From assembly GCA_946549035.1 (NCBI GenBank), contig CAMNQH010000019.1:1-53268 (forward strand): a stretch of DNA of 53,268 nucleotides. The letters run 5' to 3'. Positions within the stretch are counted from its first letter, which is position 1, and every line of letters begins with the position of its first letter. Below are positions 39,254-48,811 of the stretch, one piece after another. Made by a program: the position numbers and the translations under genes. Origin of the DNA: an uncultured Lachnospiraceae bacterium. Lineage in GTDB: Bacteria > Bacillota > Clostridia > Lachnospirales > Lachnospiraceae. The notes beneath the pieces were generated by a model. That model ran no database searches. It saw only the letters and a program-made list of their open reading frames with translations, and was not told where the DNA came from.

Positions 39254-40345
39254 ATGGCAAGAGTTTGCAGCAGATGTATTATGAGCGATGAAAACGATCG
39301 TTTTATTCAGTTTGAGGAAGATGGGACATGCAATTATTGTACAGACGCATTAAGCAAAATAAATACAACCGTGTATTTCCCCAATGAGGAAGGAAAAAAG
39401 AGATTAGATCAAATGATACGCATGGTAAAGGAAGAAAACAAAAACAAGCCCTACGATTGCATTATGGGAATATCCGGGGGATTGGATTCTTCTTACCTGG
39501 CATATTTGGGATATAAATGGGGATTAAGAATTCTTGCAGTTCATATTGACGACGGGTTTGATACGGAGATATCTAAAGAGAACATAAAAAAATTATGCTC
39601 CGCCGCAAATATTGAATTAAGAACCATCACCCCTGATGCAGAACAATATTACGCTCTGACGAAAGCTTACATGAAAGCAGGCGTTCCCAATCTTGCCGTG
39701 CCTCAAGATAATATTTTATTTGCGTTTTTGTATGATACCGTACAAAAAGAAGGAATGAAGTATTTCATGGCGGGAGGCAATTTTGCACTGGAATGCATTC
39801 TCCAAAAGGATCATGTATTTAACCCCATGGATACCGTTAATATCATGGACATCCATAAGAAATTCGGTACAAAGGGCGTGGATAAATTAAAATTCACCAG
39901 CTCTTACCGGAAATATATGAATTTGAAGTTAGGAAAGGTTGTCACCTTATATCCCCTTAATTTGATTGATTATAACAGAGAAAGAGCCTTTGCTGAATTA
40001 AAAGAGTTTTGTGGATTTGAGTATTATGGGCGAAAACACTTGGAAAATATATTGACGGCATTTGTACAGCTCTATTGGTTTCCGAAAAAATTTGGCGTGG
40101 ACAAGCGAAGATCTCATCTGTCTAGTATGATCGTCTCGGGACAAATGACAAGAGACGAGGCTTTGAAGGAATTTGCGGAACCTATCTATGATACAAAAAT
40201 GATGGATGACTATATAAAACTGCTCAAAGAAAAATTATGTATCACAGATGATGAATTTGAGGAAATCATGAGGGCGGCGCCCCACGAGCATGAAGAATAT
40301 AAAACGGATAAGGCGTCCGTAGTAATTCGAAAATTTGTACATTAG
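39254..40345 (+). CDS. N-acetyl sugar amidotransferase (WbpG/PseA/LegG-like)
   Basis: A 363-residue PP-loop ATPase. The N-terminus has paired CxxC motifs (VCSRC, CNYC) that probably bind zinc, then the pyrophosphatase loop IMGISGGLDSSYLAYLGYKWGL. This matches the WbpG/PseA group, which forms acetamidino groups on bacterial amino sugars from N-acetyl groups using ammonia. The family usually works with HisH/HisF-like partners that supply ammonia; none is seen in the window. In P. aeruginosa, WbpG acts on the ManNAc3NAcA residue whose pathway is encoded at 47.7-53.2 kb here, so the substrate is a fair guess. Confidence 0.88.
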   Translation: MARVCSRCIMSDENDRFIQFEEDGTCNYCTDALSKINTTVYFPNEEGKKRLDQMIRMVKEENKNKPYDCIMGISGGLDSSYLAYLGYKWGLRILAVHIDDGFDTEISKENIKKLCSAANIELRTITPDAEQYYALTKAYMKAGVPNLAVPQDNILFAFLYDTVQKEGMKYFMAGGNFALECILQKDHVFNPMDTVNIMDIHKKFGTKGVDKLKFTSSYRKYMNLKLGKVVTLYPLNLIDYNRERAFAELKEFCGFEYYGRKHLENILTAFVQLYWFPKKFGVDKRRSHLSSMIVSGQMTRDEALKEFAEPIYDTKMMDDYIKLLKEKLCITDDEFEEIMRAAPHEHEEYKTDKASVVIRKFVH

Positions 40346-40404
40346 GAAAAATGAGCGCTGCCGGATGTGAAACAGTATGTGTGGAAAATAGGAGAATACT
40401 TAGA

Positions 40405-41526
40405 ATGCAGATAATGATCGTATCAAATGGACTTCCTCTGAAAAGTAGCCCTCTGTTGGGGATATTTGAATTGGATCAGGCAAGAGCGCTGAAAAGACAG
40501 GGGGCAAGCGTAAAAGTATTATGTATTGATCTTCGTTCCGTTCGAAGAAAACGGAAACTGGGATTGGAACATGGCGTAATAGACGGGATCGAATGGTATA
40601 GATATGCCATTCCTCTGGGGAATGTACCTATAGAATTATATGAGCTTGTGGGACGATGGGCCTTACAGCATTTATATAGGAAGGTATACAAAAAAAATAC
40701 GCCGGATATCATACACGCTCATTTTTACGATATGGGTATTATTGCAGGAACACTTTCTAAAAAGCTAAAAGTGCCATTGATCATTACAGAGCATTCCAGT
40801 TTGGTTATAAAGAAACAAATAAGCAAAAGATTTCGAAGAGAACTCAAAAAGGGATATGCTTCTGCCCACAAGGTGATAGCGGTGAGTGAAGGATTACAGA
40901 AGCAAATTCTTGAGCACACAGGCGTAAAAAGCATCATTGTAAATAATGTGGTTGATATAAGCCAATTTGAATATGCCAAAAAGCAGCATAAGGGATTTGG
41001 TTATATCATGACAGCCAATTTGATACCCAGAAAAAATCCAAGATTGTTGTTAGAGGCGTTTATAAAAGTACACAAGGAAGATAAAGATACATTTTTGGGG
41101 TATATCGGCGATGGGATTGAGAGGAAGTATCTGGAGGAGCAGGCGGAGGTTCTTGGACTGAAGGATTCCGTTCATTTTTATGGGAGAAAAGGAAGAGAAG
41201 ATTATTCTGCTCTATATGGAAATTATGACTGTTTTGTTCTTCCCTCTAATGCAGAGACCTTTGGGGTGGTCATAATTGAAGGGTTTGCCTGCGGCCTGCC
41301 GTGCATTGCAACGCGCTGCGGGGGACCGGAATACATTGTGGACGAATCAAATGGGATGATTGTACCTCAAAAAGACAAGGATGCATTGGCACAGGCAATG
41401 ATGCTGATAAAGGAAAATAAGAAAAGGTATGACCCGAATCAGATTATTGAGAAAGCAAGGAGTAAGTATTCCTATGAGTTTATTGGGAAACAACTGTTCA
41501 ATGTATATAGAGAAGTGATGAAATGA
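40405..41526 (+). CDS. Glycosyltransferase, GT4 type
   Basis: A 373-residue GT-B protein: IMIVSNGLPLKSSPLLGIFELDQARAL, IIHAHFYDMG, HKVIAVSEGLQKQIL, then YIMTANLIPRKNPRLLLEAF and the donor-site VVIIEGFACGLPCIATRCGGPEYIV, whose EGFACGLP form of the E-x7-E motif is typical of GT4. The start at 40405 is chosen for GGAG ten bases upstream and because the family normally begins with this strand; ATG 40351 would add 18 unusual residues. Specificity unknown. Confidence 0.87.
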   Translation: MQIMIVSNGLPLKSSPLLGIFELDQARALKRQGASVKVLCIDLRSVRRKRKLGLEHGVIDGIEWYRYAIPLGNVPIELYELVGRWALQHLYRKVYKKNTPDIIHAHFYDMGIIAGTLSKKLKVPLIITEHSSLVIKKQISKRFRRELKKGYASAHKVIAVSEGLQKQILEHTGVKSIIVNNVVDISQFEYAKKQHKGFGYIMTANLIPRKNPRLLLEAFIKVHKEDKDTFLGYIGDGIERKYLEEQAEVLGLKDSVHFYGRKGREDYSALYGNYDCFVLPSNAETFGVVIIEGFACGLPCIATRCGGPEYIVDESNGMIVPQKDKDALAQAMMLIKENKKRYDPNQIIEKARSKYSYEFIGKQLFNVYREVMK

Positions 41527-41527
41527 T

Positions 41528-42787
41528 ATGAAAATGAGAAATACATTCAAACATAATTATATCCCATGCCTGCTGGTGTTTGTTTCCATTCTTGGTTCCA
41601 ATGTGCTGAGTTATGGAACTGGAAGTTTCCAAATTACGCCTTTTCGGATAATGCTGCTCCTTGGACTTGTTTTTACAATAGGCAAAAACCGAGGGCGAAT
41701 CTATATAGCGGCGCAAAGTGAAAAATACTCATACTATACGCATATTTTGTGGATAACAATCGCGGCCTTATCCATTTTATGGAGTATTGATCTTGGCAGA
41801 TGGATACAGAATATGTATTTTCTGGTGTGCGGATTATTATGCGTAATCATTATAACAGAAAATATAAACAGTAAAGAAGATATTCTCATCCTGTTGAAGG
41901 TATTTAACTGGGGGATTATCTTACAGGCTTTCATTGGCGTGTATGAAATCGTTACTAAAAATTATATGTTTAAGGAATTTTCGGTATCAGAGTATTATAC
42001 CTTCGTAGTTAGCGATGAAAGACTTCCTCTTGCTATGATGTCCAATCCTAATGATTTTGGTACGTTAATGTTTTTTGGTTTTTTTATCTCTCTTTTCTGT
42101 TATTTTCAAACAAAAAAGAAATTGTATGTCATTTTATGTGGTATAGAAGGAATCTTACTATTTTTTAGCTCATCCAGAGCGAATATATTGGCATTGTTTG
42201 TTGGGTGTGCAGCTCTGTTGTTTATGATTTATAGAGGGAAAGCGAAGAGATGGCTCTACTACTTGGTGTGCGTTGTTTGCGTGATGATCTTTTTGGCCTT
42301 ATATGGAGAACAATTAAGTCATATTTTATCATTTAATTTTAATATTCGTGCAGGAAATTCAGATTCTGTAAGAATAGGGCTGCTGCTCAACGGGATAAAT
42401 TTTCTGCTAAGGTCGTTTGGCGTAGGCGTTGGAGCGGGACAGGCAAGCGCCTGGTTAGAATCAAACGCAGTGTATTTTCACGGCGGAGCAATTGACATGC
42501 ATAATTGGTGGATAGAAATATTGGCGAATTATGGAGTTATCTTTTTTATCATATACCTGATTTATTATATAAATTTAATGCTTGGGTGTAAAAAGTGCGG
42601 GAAAACGTATGATAAAGAAAGCCGAAAAGCATATCTATCCCTATTGGCCGCTCTTATTGGATTTGTCATTGCCGCAGTTAGTTCCAGCTCTAATATGATC
42701 AAGGAGTACTTGTGGGTACTGTGGGCGATTTATGTAGGGGTTCAAAAGATAAGCACAGGCTTTGGGGATGAATTGCTGAAAACATAG
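41528..42787 (+). CDS. O-antigen ligase/polymerase-like membrane protein (Wzy)
   Basis: A 419-residue protein with about eleven hydrophobic segments and a large loop around residues 270-330 (SVRIGLLLNGINFLLRSFGVGVGAG, FHGGAIDMHNWWIEILANYG). The H-N-x-(W/F)-x-E core of that loop is the Wzy_C/O-antigen ligase signature. It would polymerise repeat units flipped by the Wzx protein encoded downstream. DNA from here to ~47.1 kb is visibly more AT-rich than the ends of the locus, suggesting a different origin for this central cassette. Confidence 0.82.
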   Translation: MKMRNTFKHNYIPCLLVFVSILGSNVLSYGTGSFQITPFRIMLLLGLVFTIGKNRGRIYIAAQSEKYSYYTHILWITIAALSILWSIDLGRWIQNMYFLVCGLLCVIIITENINSKEDILILLKVFNWGIILQAFIGVYEIVTKNYMFKEFSVSEYYTFVVSDERLPLAMMSNPNDFGTLMFFGFFISLFCYFQTKKKLYVILCGIEGILLFFSSSRANILALFVGCAALLFMIYRGKAKRWLYYLVCVVCVMIFLALYGEQLSHILSFNFNIRAGNSDSVRIGLLLNGINFLLRSFGVGVGAGQASAWLESNAVYFHGGAIDMHNWWIEILANYGVIFFIIYLIYYINLMLGCKKCGKTYDKESRKAYLSLLAALIGFVIAAVSSSSNMIKEYLWVLWAIYVGVQKISTGFGDELLKT

Positions 42788-42804
42788 CATATGGAGAATC
42801 GAAT

Positions 42805-44040
42805 ATGAGACAGATTATTTTTATTACGGATCTGCCATTATGGTCAATGAAAACAGGCCACGGCGGTCCGGCGTTGAGCCAGACAATGAATTATTATATC
42901 AACAGGGGGTATGACGTCTATTTGGTTTCGGATGAACAAGCAAATAAACAGTATGGGAACCTGAAACCAGACCATAATATTGTCCTGCCGCCGTTGCCTT
43001 TTAAGAAGTATACACAATTAAGGAAAATAGGGCTGCTATTTAGATATCTCAATCATTTATATATATCTAATTACATAGTGAAGACATGTGAAAAGATAAT
43101 TTCGGATCCAGAGTGCATTATTTATGCATATGAAGTTTTTGGAGTAAAAGCAGGCAGAACCTTGACAGAAAAACAAGGAAGAATATTTATTACTCGATTT
43201 CAAGGAACAATTTTATGTAATATACAAGATAATTTTTATAATCGTATGGCACGTTATCCTCATTTCCAGGCTCTTTCCACAGGAGCCGATCTGGTGGTAA
43301 TGACAAATGACGGAACACAGGGGGATCGTGTACTTAAGGAGTTAGGCAATAAAAGCAAGCATCTTTTCCTATTAAATGGTTTGGATTTAATGGATACAGA
43401 TATAAATAAATTAAAAAGCCAATTTGACAAAACTGCCTTTAGAAGAAAACTTGGGATGGATCATTCAGAGGAAAGCTGTATGTTTCTCACAGTAAGCCGT
43501 CTGGAAGGATGGAAAAGGGTGGAACGGGCAATTTATGGGTTTTCTGACTTTTACAAGAAACATAAAGCAGGTTACCTTGTGATCGTGGGAGAAGGGACGG
43601 AACGGAAAAACCTGGAGGAAAAGGCAAAAGAAAACGGCGTAGAAAAGCATGTGATATTTGTTGGTTCGGTTGCACATGATAAAGTTTATGATTACATGTT
43701 AGCATGTGATGTTTTTTTATCACTATATGATTTATCGAATGTAGGGAATCCACTTTTGGAAGCTATGACATTGGGGAAATGTATTATTACCTATGATGTG
43801 GGCGATACAAATAAGTTTATTATAAATGGTAAGAACGGGATCTTACTTAATAAAAATAACTTGAATGAGTTGGGGGATGTTATGGCCTGTCTTGCCAGGC
43901 GCCCTAAGACAAGAGAGCAATTAGGCAAAGAAGCTTCTATATATGCACATCAAAATTTTTGGAGCTGGAAGAAGAGAATGGAGTATGAAGAAAGCCAACT
44001 TCTAAAATTAACAAAGAATGAAGTGGGCATAGGACAATAG
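42805..44040 (+). CDS. Glycosyltransferase, GT4 type
   Basis: A 411-residue GT-B protein: HGGPALSQTMNYYINRGYDVYLVS at the acceptor domain, FLTVSRLEGWKRVERAIYGF and YLVIVGEGTERKNLEEKA at the donor domain, and VGNPLLEAMTLGKCIITYDVGD as the nucleotide-binding loop. One of four GT4-like enzymes in the locus, which with the priming transferase suggests a repeat unit of about five sugars. Specificity unknown. Confidence 0.87.
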   Translation: MRQIIFITDLPLWSMKTGHGGPALSQTMNYYINRGYDVYLVSDEQANKQYGNLKPDHNIVLPPLPFKKYTQLRKIGLLFRYLNHLYISNYIVKTCEKIISDPECIIYAYEVFGVKAGRTLTEKQGRIFITRFQGTILCNIQDNFYNRMARYPHFQALSTGADLVVMTNDGTQGDRVLKELGNKSKHLFLLNGLDLMDTDINKLKSQFDKTAFRRKLGMDHSEESCMFLTVSRLEGWKRVERAIYGFSDFYKKHKAGYLVIVGEGTERKNLEEKAKENGVEKHVIFVGSVAHDKVYDYMLACDVFLSLYDLSNVGNPLLEAMTLGKCIITYDVGDTNKFIINGKNGILLNKNNLNELGDVMACLARRPKTREQLGKEASIYAHQNFWSWKKRMEYEESQLLKLTKNEVGIGQ

Positions 44041-44071
44041 AAGGTCGACACTGAAATTTGGAGGTAACCAT

Positions 44072-44452
44072 ATGTTTGGGTATTTTATTACCAATGATAC
44101 TGTGAAATTAGAAAGTAACGCATATAAAAAATTAATTACATGGAAGGAGTGGACGTTTGCTTATTCCCCCATGAACAAATTTGAGAATGATAAATTGTTT
44201 TTTGAAGATGAGGATTATGTAATTTTATTAGATGGGGTTATCTATAATATCCAGGATATCAAGAATCAATTTCACGCAGAGGATTGGAAGGAAGCTTACC
44301 GTAGGCTGATTCAAAAAGAGCAGTTTATGGATACATTACGAGGAAGTTTTTCCGGATATATCTTCTATAAGTCAACCCGGACGCTGCTGGCTTTTACGAA
44401 TCATAGTGGGGAAAAAACAGTTTACTATACCTTTCAAAATGGGCGTTTATAA
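44072..44452 (+). CDS. Asparagine-synthase-like protein, N-terminal part cut by an in-frame stop
   Basis: A 126-residue piece of the class-II glutamine amidotransferase domain of an AsnB-like protein: DEDYVILLDGVIYNIQDIK, RGSFSGYIFYKSTRTLLAFTNHSGEKTVYY, and NGRL. It stops at TAA (44450-44452), and the next codon in the same frame continues the family sequence (LASHISFI), so one base change appears to have split a 569-codon gene. The catalytic Cys2 of active glutaminases is absent (the protein begins MFGYF), so the domain may be structural even if restored. GGAGGT lies upstream of the ATG. Confidence 0.75.
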   Translation: MFGYFITNDTVKLESNAYKKLITWKEWTFAYSPMNKFENDKLFFEDEDYVILLDGVIYNIQDIKNQFHAEDWKEAYRRLIQKEQFMDTLRGSFSGYIFYKSTRTLLAFTNHSGEKTVYYTFQNGRL

Positions 44453-45778
44453 TTGGCCAGTCATATTTCATTTATAAAAAATGAATTAAATAAAAACGGC
44501 GCAGCATTAAAAGGGAATCTGGAAGGTCTTAACGAGCTGCTAGTAACAGGCTCGCTGCTGCAGGATCATACGCCTTTTGAAGAAGTATATCGGATCACTG
44601 CCGGCTGCATGGTTACCATAAAAGGGATGGAGCTGAAAAAACAGCGGTATCATACATTTTGCAACGTTCCGGAACACGATTTAACAATGGAAGAATGTAT
44701 CGAAAAAGGCGATGTGCTATTTCGTCAGGCGGTTGACAGAATCTTTCAAAAAAGCAGGGAATATGGATATCAGGCAGAATGCGACTTGTCCGGGGGATTG
44801 GACAGCAGAATGGCTGCCTGGGTCGCTCATGATTTGGGATATCATAATATTTTAAATATGTGTTATTGTGCCCCGGGAAATATTGACCACATGGTGAGCC
44901 GGAAAATTGCCGCTGATTTGGGCAATGACTATCATTTTGTTCCTATGGACGGGGACATATTAAAAGATATCGAAAAGAAAGTGTTTCTTACAGGAGGACA
45001 AGTCGACTATATCGTAAGCACAGGGGCGTTAAAGGGGTTAGAAAATTACGATTTCAGTAATATTGGAATCTGCTGTACGGGCCTTCTGGGAGAGATTCAG
45101 AATGCATATTGGACGGAAGGAGAAGAACATACAAAAGCCGGATATACTGCAAACCGCAGGTCGTTATTTTATGAGCTGAGAATACCAGAAGAATATTTAT
45201 GCCAGTACGATAATTTTGAACAGGTGAACTTGTATGAATATTCATTCAAATTGTTTTTGTTGTCCGGTCTTGTTCGAAATCAAGAGGTTGAGGTTGCATC
45301 CCCATTTATTGATCCGGACTATTTAGATTTTATCTATAAGGTTCCCCTTAAGTTCAGAAAAGAGTATCGCTATGTAACGAAGTGGATGTATACAAAATAT
45401 TATGAGTCAACAAAATATGTATGGCAGACGATGAGGATGCCGGTTCGTAATTATTATTTAAAAAAACCATATGTACCGAAGACTGTGGACGATATCCGGA
45501 ATTTTGTAATTCGGGTGGTGAATAAAGCAATGAGAATTACAGGGAGGGATATCTGCATTCAAAGGAAGGATGATATGAACCCCTTTGCACAATGGTATCT
45601 TTCCAACGATGAAATAAGGCGTTATATTCAGGATTATTATGAGAGCAATATTCAATTTGTAACAGATCATGAATATAGAGCTAGACTGCATGCTATGTTT
45701 TTCGGGGGAGAGGCAAATGTTTTGGATAAGCTGGAAGTGATTAATAATATAGCTGTGTGGAAGCTGTTTATCAGGTAA
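44453..45778 (+). CDS. Asparagine-synthase-like protein, C-terminal synthetase part
   Basis: A 441-residue frame directly following the in-frame TAA at 44450. It contains the ATP-pyrophosphatase loop ECDLSGGLDSRMAAWVAHDLG of the asparagine synthetase domain and continues to a complete C-terminus. As a separate protein it would need the TTG at 44453, which has no ribosome site, or an internal ATG. AsnB-like proteins in polysaccharide loci often amidate uronic acids; the ManNAc3NAcA-type acid made by this locus would be a suitable target (inference). It could be a pseudogene half, a read-through product or a sequencing error. Confidence 0.75.
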   Translation: MASHISFIKNELNKNGAALKGNLEGLNELLVTGSLLQDHTPFEEVYRITAGCMVTIKGMELKKQRYHTFCNVPEHDLTMEECIEKGDVLFRQAVDRIFQKSREYGYQAECDLSGGLDSRMAAWVAHDLGYHNILNMCYCAPGNIDHMVSRKIAADLGNDYHFVPMDGDILKDIEKKVFLTGGQVDYIVSTGALKGLENYDFSNIGICCTGLLGEIQNAYWTEGEEHTKAGYTANRRSLFYELRIPEEYLCQYDNFEQVNLYEYSFKLFLLSGLVRNQEVEVASPFIDPDYLDFIYKVPLKFRKEYRYVTKWMYTKYYESTKYVWQTMRMPVRNYYLKKPYVPKTVDDIRNFVIRVVNKAMRITGRDICIQRKDDMNPFAQWYLSNDEIRRYIQDYYESNIQFVTDHEYRARLHAMFFGGEANVLDKLEVINNIAVWKLFIR

Positions 45779-45811
45779 ATGAAAATTGTAGCGATAGGAG
45801 GTCAGAGTTTT

Positions 45812-47107
45812 GTGAAGCAAATGCCTGATCAATTAAAGAGCATCATTCAAAACCTTCAAAAAAAGGATTTTTTTACGGTTTTCTTTTCTAATATAATTGC
45901 AAAAACGTGTACATTTTTGGGCGGAGTCATCCTTGTACGTATTTTTTCAAAAACGGATTATGGGTCTTATGCGTATGTTATAAATTGCTACTCCATGCTT
46001 TTTATAGCCAATGATTTAGGCGGCAGCGTAGCAATGATGCAGTATAGAGGAGAGAATTATAAGAATTCTGAATTATCCAATAGCTATTTTACATATGCCC
46101 TGAAATATGGGATGGCAGCAGGGCTGTTAAGCGGAGTTGTGATTTTTGCTTCACCGCTGTTTTATCCCTACTCCAACAGCGAAACGGCAGGACTAACCCA
46201 GGCGCTGTGCTTTTTGCCTTTTCTCTCGATACTCAATAGCATATTCCTTTCGAATATCAGGGTATTGCTTTTAAATAAAAGTTTTTCAAGGATTAATATA
46301 TTCAGTACGGTAGTCAATTATGCAATTATTTTGCCAGTTTCTTATTTCTTTTCTGTAAATGAAGCTGTTATCTGCGGTTACTTTATTCAGGGATGCATTT
46401 TGCTTTACACATTGTATGAATCAAAGAAATGCAGTCACGGCAGTGTTCAATATAAGGATCGTTTGACAAAGAGACAGAAGATTCAGTTTATAAAATTTGC
46501 CTTGGCGTCCCAATTTAATAATAGTATCGGGGCATTATTTAATCTATTTGATTTATTTGTCATAGGGCTGCTCATAAGCGGAACGGAAATTATTTCTTCT
46601 TATAAAGCGGCCAGCGCCATTCCCCAGGCATTGCTGTTTATTCCAAATAGTCTCATGATGTTTACGGTACCATATTTTGCACGAAACTATCGTAATATTC
46701 CATGGATTTGGGACAAATATAAGAAACTTACCGTGGCGGGCGTGATAATAAATGCCGCAATAAGCACGATGCTGGTCGCTACGTCAAAGTTTCTTGTACC
46801 GTGGATTTTTGGAAATGCATATAGCGACATTGTGCCGTGCTTTCAGATACTTATAGTAAGTTTTTTCTTTACGGCGACATTTCATATTCCGGCGGCTAAT
46901 ATTATCTATACCATGCATAAGATTAAAATCAATATAGCCGTGACGGTGGTTTCGAATGTTATGAACTGTGTGTTGGATTTTATTCTAATTGGGAAATATG
47001 GTTCCATCGGCGCGGCATATGCAACACTGTTTGTTAGCGTCGTGACTTCTTTCTTATTTCAGCTATATTTGATAACTGTTTTGAGAAAGAAAACCAAGAA
47101 CGTATAA
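45812..47107 (+). CDS. Polysaccharide flippase (Wzx, MATE/MOP superfamily)
   Basis: A 431-residue membrane protein with about twelve to fourteen helices. FFTVFFSNIIAKTCTFLGGVILVRIFSKTDYGSYAYV is the typical Wzx opening, and later IPQALLFIPNSLMMFTVPYFAR and SIGAAYATLFVS fit the PST family. It moves lipid-linked repeat units across the membrane for Wzy. GTG at 45812 is chosen because AGGAGGT (45796-45802) lies nine bases upstream. The ATG at 45779 directly after the previous stop has no ribosome site and would add eleven odd residues. Confidence 0.87.
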   Translation: MKQMPDQLKSIIQNLQKKDFFTVFFSNIIAKTCTFLGGVILVRIFSKTDYGSYAYVINCYSMLFIANDLGGSVAMMQYRGENYKNSELSNSYFTYALKYGMAAGLLSGVVIFASPLFYPYSNSETAGLTQALCFLPFLSILNSIFLSNIRVLLLNKSFSRINIFSTVVNYAIILPVSYFFSVNEAVICGYFIQGCILLYTLYESKKCSHGSVQYKDRLTKRQKIQFIKFALASQFNNSIGALFNLFDLFVIGLLISGTEIISSYKAASAIPQALLFIPNSLMMFTVPYFARNYRNIPWIWDKYKKLTVAGVIINAAISTMLVATSKFLVPWIFGNAYSDIVPCFQILIVSFFFTATFHIPAANIIYTMHKIKINIAVTVVSNVMNCVLDFILIGKYGSIGAAYATLFVSVVTSFLFQLYLITVLRKKTKNV

Positions 47108-47141
47108 AAAGAGCCAGAGGAGGAAGTTTTTCGATTGTATT

Positions 47142-47732
47142 ATGAAGATGATTGTTACGGTTGTGAAAGGAATTTGGTATTACTTCTGGGGGCATGTGTT
47201 TGCATGGTTTTTATATGATTCCATGTACATCCGCGGGAGGTGGTTTGCAGGAAAGCTAAATGGATTATGCTCCGTAGGCTGGCAATGGGTGACCCATGAT
47301 GCTGTTTCCAGCTTGTTTTCCTTAAATAATAAAGGTGCAAAATTTCCTATATCCCAGCAATGCAGGGTAATAAATCCCCAGAATATTTTTTTTGACCCAG
47401 ATGATTTAAATAACTTTCAATCCTATGGAATTTACTATCAGGCGTTAGGAAAAATCGTTATAGGGAAAGGCACCTACATAGGACCCAATGTGGGCTTGAT
47501 TACATCCAATCATGATCTTACAAATCCAGATCAGCATCTGGAGCCCAAGGCGATTATCCTGGGGGAGAAATGCTGGATCGGTATCAATAGCGTGATTCTT
47601 CCCGGAGTTGAGTTAGGAGCCGGGACGGTGGTTGGAGCCGGTTCCGTGGTGACCAAGTCGTTTCCGGAAGGCCGCTGCGTGATTGCAGGGAGCCCTGCTA
47701 AGATTATTAGAAAAATGGAGAGAAGCAAATGA
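47142..47732 (+). CDS. Hexapeptide-repeat (left-handed beta-helix) acyltransferase
   Basis: A 196-residue protein. A short hydrophobic N-terminus (VKGIWYYFWGHVFAWFLY) is followed by hexapeptide repeats: KIVIGKGTYIGPNVGLITSNHD, ILGEKCWIGINSVILPGVELGAGTVVGAGSVVTKSF, and IAGSPAKIIRK. This is the WbbJ/maltose-acetyltransferase style; the catalytic His is in SNHD. It probably O-acetylates a sugar of the repeat unit or its precursor. The stop overlaps the next gene's ATG (ATGA). Confidence 0.87.
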   Translation: MKMIVTVVKGIWYYFWGHVFAWFLYDSMYIRGRWFAGKLNGLCSVGWQWVTHDAVSSLFSLNNKGAKFPISQQCRVINPQNIFFDPDDLNNFQSYGIYYQALGKIVIGKGTYIGPNVGLITSNHDLTNPDQHLEPKAIILGEKCWIGINSVILPGVELGAGTVVGAGSVVTKSFPEGRCVIAGSPAKIIRKMERSK

Positions 47733-48811
47733 AGATAGTAACAGTAGTCGGCGCAAGGCCCCAGTTTATCAAGGCGGCTGCAGGTTCACGCCAGTTGAGA
47801 AAAGAACATCAGGAGGTCCTTGTCCATACAGGACAACATTTTGATGATAACATGTCGGAGGTATTTTTCCGTGAAATGGGGATTCCAAAGCCTGATTATA
47901 ACCTGGGCGTTTCCGGCGGCTCCCATGCTCAGATGACAGCAAAGATGCTCACAGGGATGGAAGAAATTTTAAAAACAGAAAACCCCAAGGCCCTGTTGGT
48001 TTACGGGGACACAAATTCCACACTTGCCGCAGCTTTGGCTGCTGTCAAGCTCCATATTCCCGTGATTCATGTGGAGGCGGGGAATCGTCTCGGGACTCTG
48101 GACAGCCCGGAGGAAGTAAACCGGATTATCACAGACCACATAGCCGTTCTGAACTTTTGTGCAACAGAGGATGCTCTGGAAAAATTAAAAGGAGAGGGAC
48201 TTGGTAACAGATCCTACTGTGTGGGAAATATTATGTACGATTCATTCCTGCATTTTGCAGATTTGCCTTGGGAGAATTGCAATATTTTGGATTTTGACGG
48301 AACACGAATTCAGGCGCCCAGGGAGTATTATTACATGACCTGTCACCGACAGGAGAATACCTACAGCGACCAGCCGCTGACAGAGATTTTGCTTGCTATG
48401 AACAGCCTGGATGCGCCAACTATTTATGCAGTCCATCCCAGGAATCAGGAGAGAGCCAGAAGAATCTGCGAGAAGGAAACATTTCAAAATATTATTTTGG
48501 CACAGCCTGTAGGCTATTCGGATTCTGTTCATCTGACAAAAAATGCAAAGAAGATTGTGACGGATTCCGGCGGGCTTCAGTGCGAAGCGTTCTACGCCGG
48601 AGTGCAGTGCGTTTTTGTATTGGATTACGTTGTCTGGCCTGAGACTATGGTGGGGAACAGGAACCAACTGGCCAAAGCAGACCATAAGGATATCCTTAAG
48701 AAGTTATCAAGAACGCAAAGTATTGATGAAAATTACCAGCCCTTTGGAGACGGTCATTCGGCGGAAAAAATATGTCAAATCATTCGTAAATGGGAAAGGA
48801 AAGAGTTATGA
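47729..48811 (+). CDS. UDP-N-acetylglucosamine 2-epimerase family (WbpI-like)
   Basis: A 360-residue epimerase: TVVGARPQFIKAAAGSRQL, VHTGQHFDDNMSEVFF, LVYGDTNSTLAAALAA, HVEAGNRLGTLDSPEEVNR, and the C-terminal TDSGGLQCEAFYAGV. The EAGNR form (rather than EAGLRT of WecB) is closer to WbpI, which converts UDP-GlcNAc3NAcA to UDP-ManNAc3NAcA. That fits the WbpB/D/E/A-like genes that follow. Cytoplasmic. Starts by ATGA overlap and ends by overlap with the oxidoreductase, so the set is translationally coupled. Confidence 0.9.
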   Translation: MKIVTVVGARPQFIKAAAGSRQLRKEHQEVLVHTGQHFDDNMSEVFFREMGIPKPDYNLGVSGGSHAQMTAKMLTGMEEILKTENPKALLVYGDTNSTLAAALAAVKLHIPVIHVEAGNRLGTLDSPEEVNRIITDHIAVLNFCATEDALEKLKGEGLGNRSYCVGNIMYDSFLHFADLPWENCNILDFDGTRIQAPREYYYMTCHRQENTYSDQPLTEILLAMNSLDAPTIYAVHPRNQERARRICEKETFQNIILAQPVGYSDSVHLTKNAKKIVTDSGGLQCEAFYAGVQCVFVLDYVVWPETMVGNRNQLAKADHKDILKKLSRTQSIDENYQPFGDGHSAEKICQIIRKWERKEL

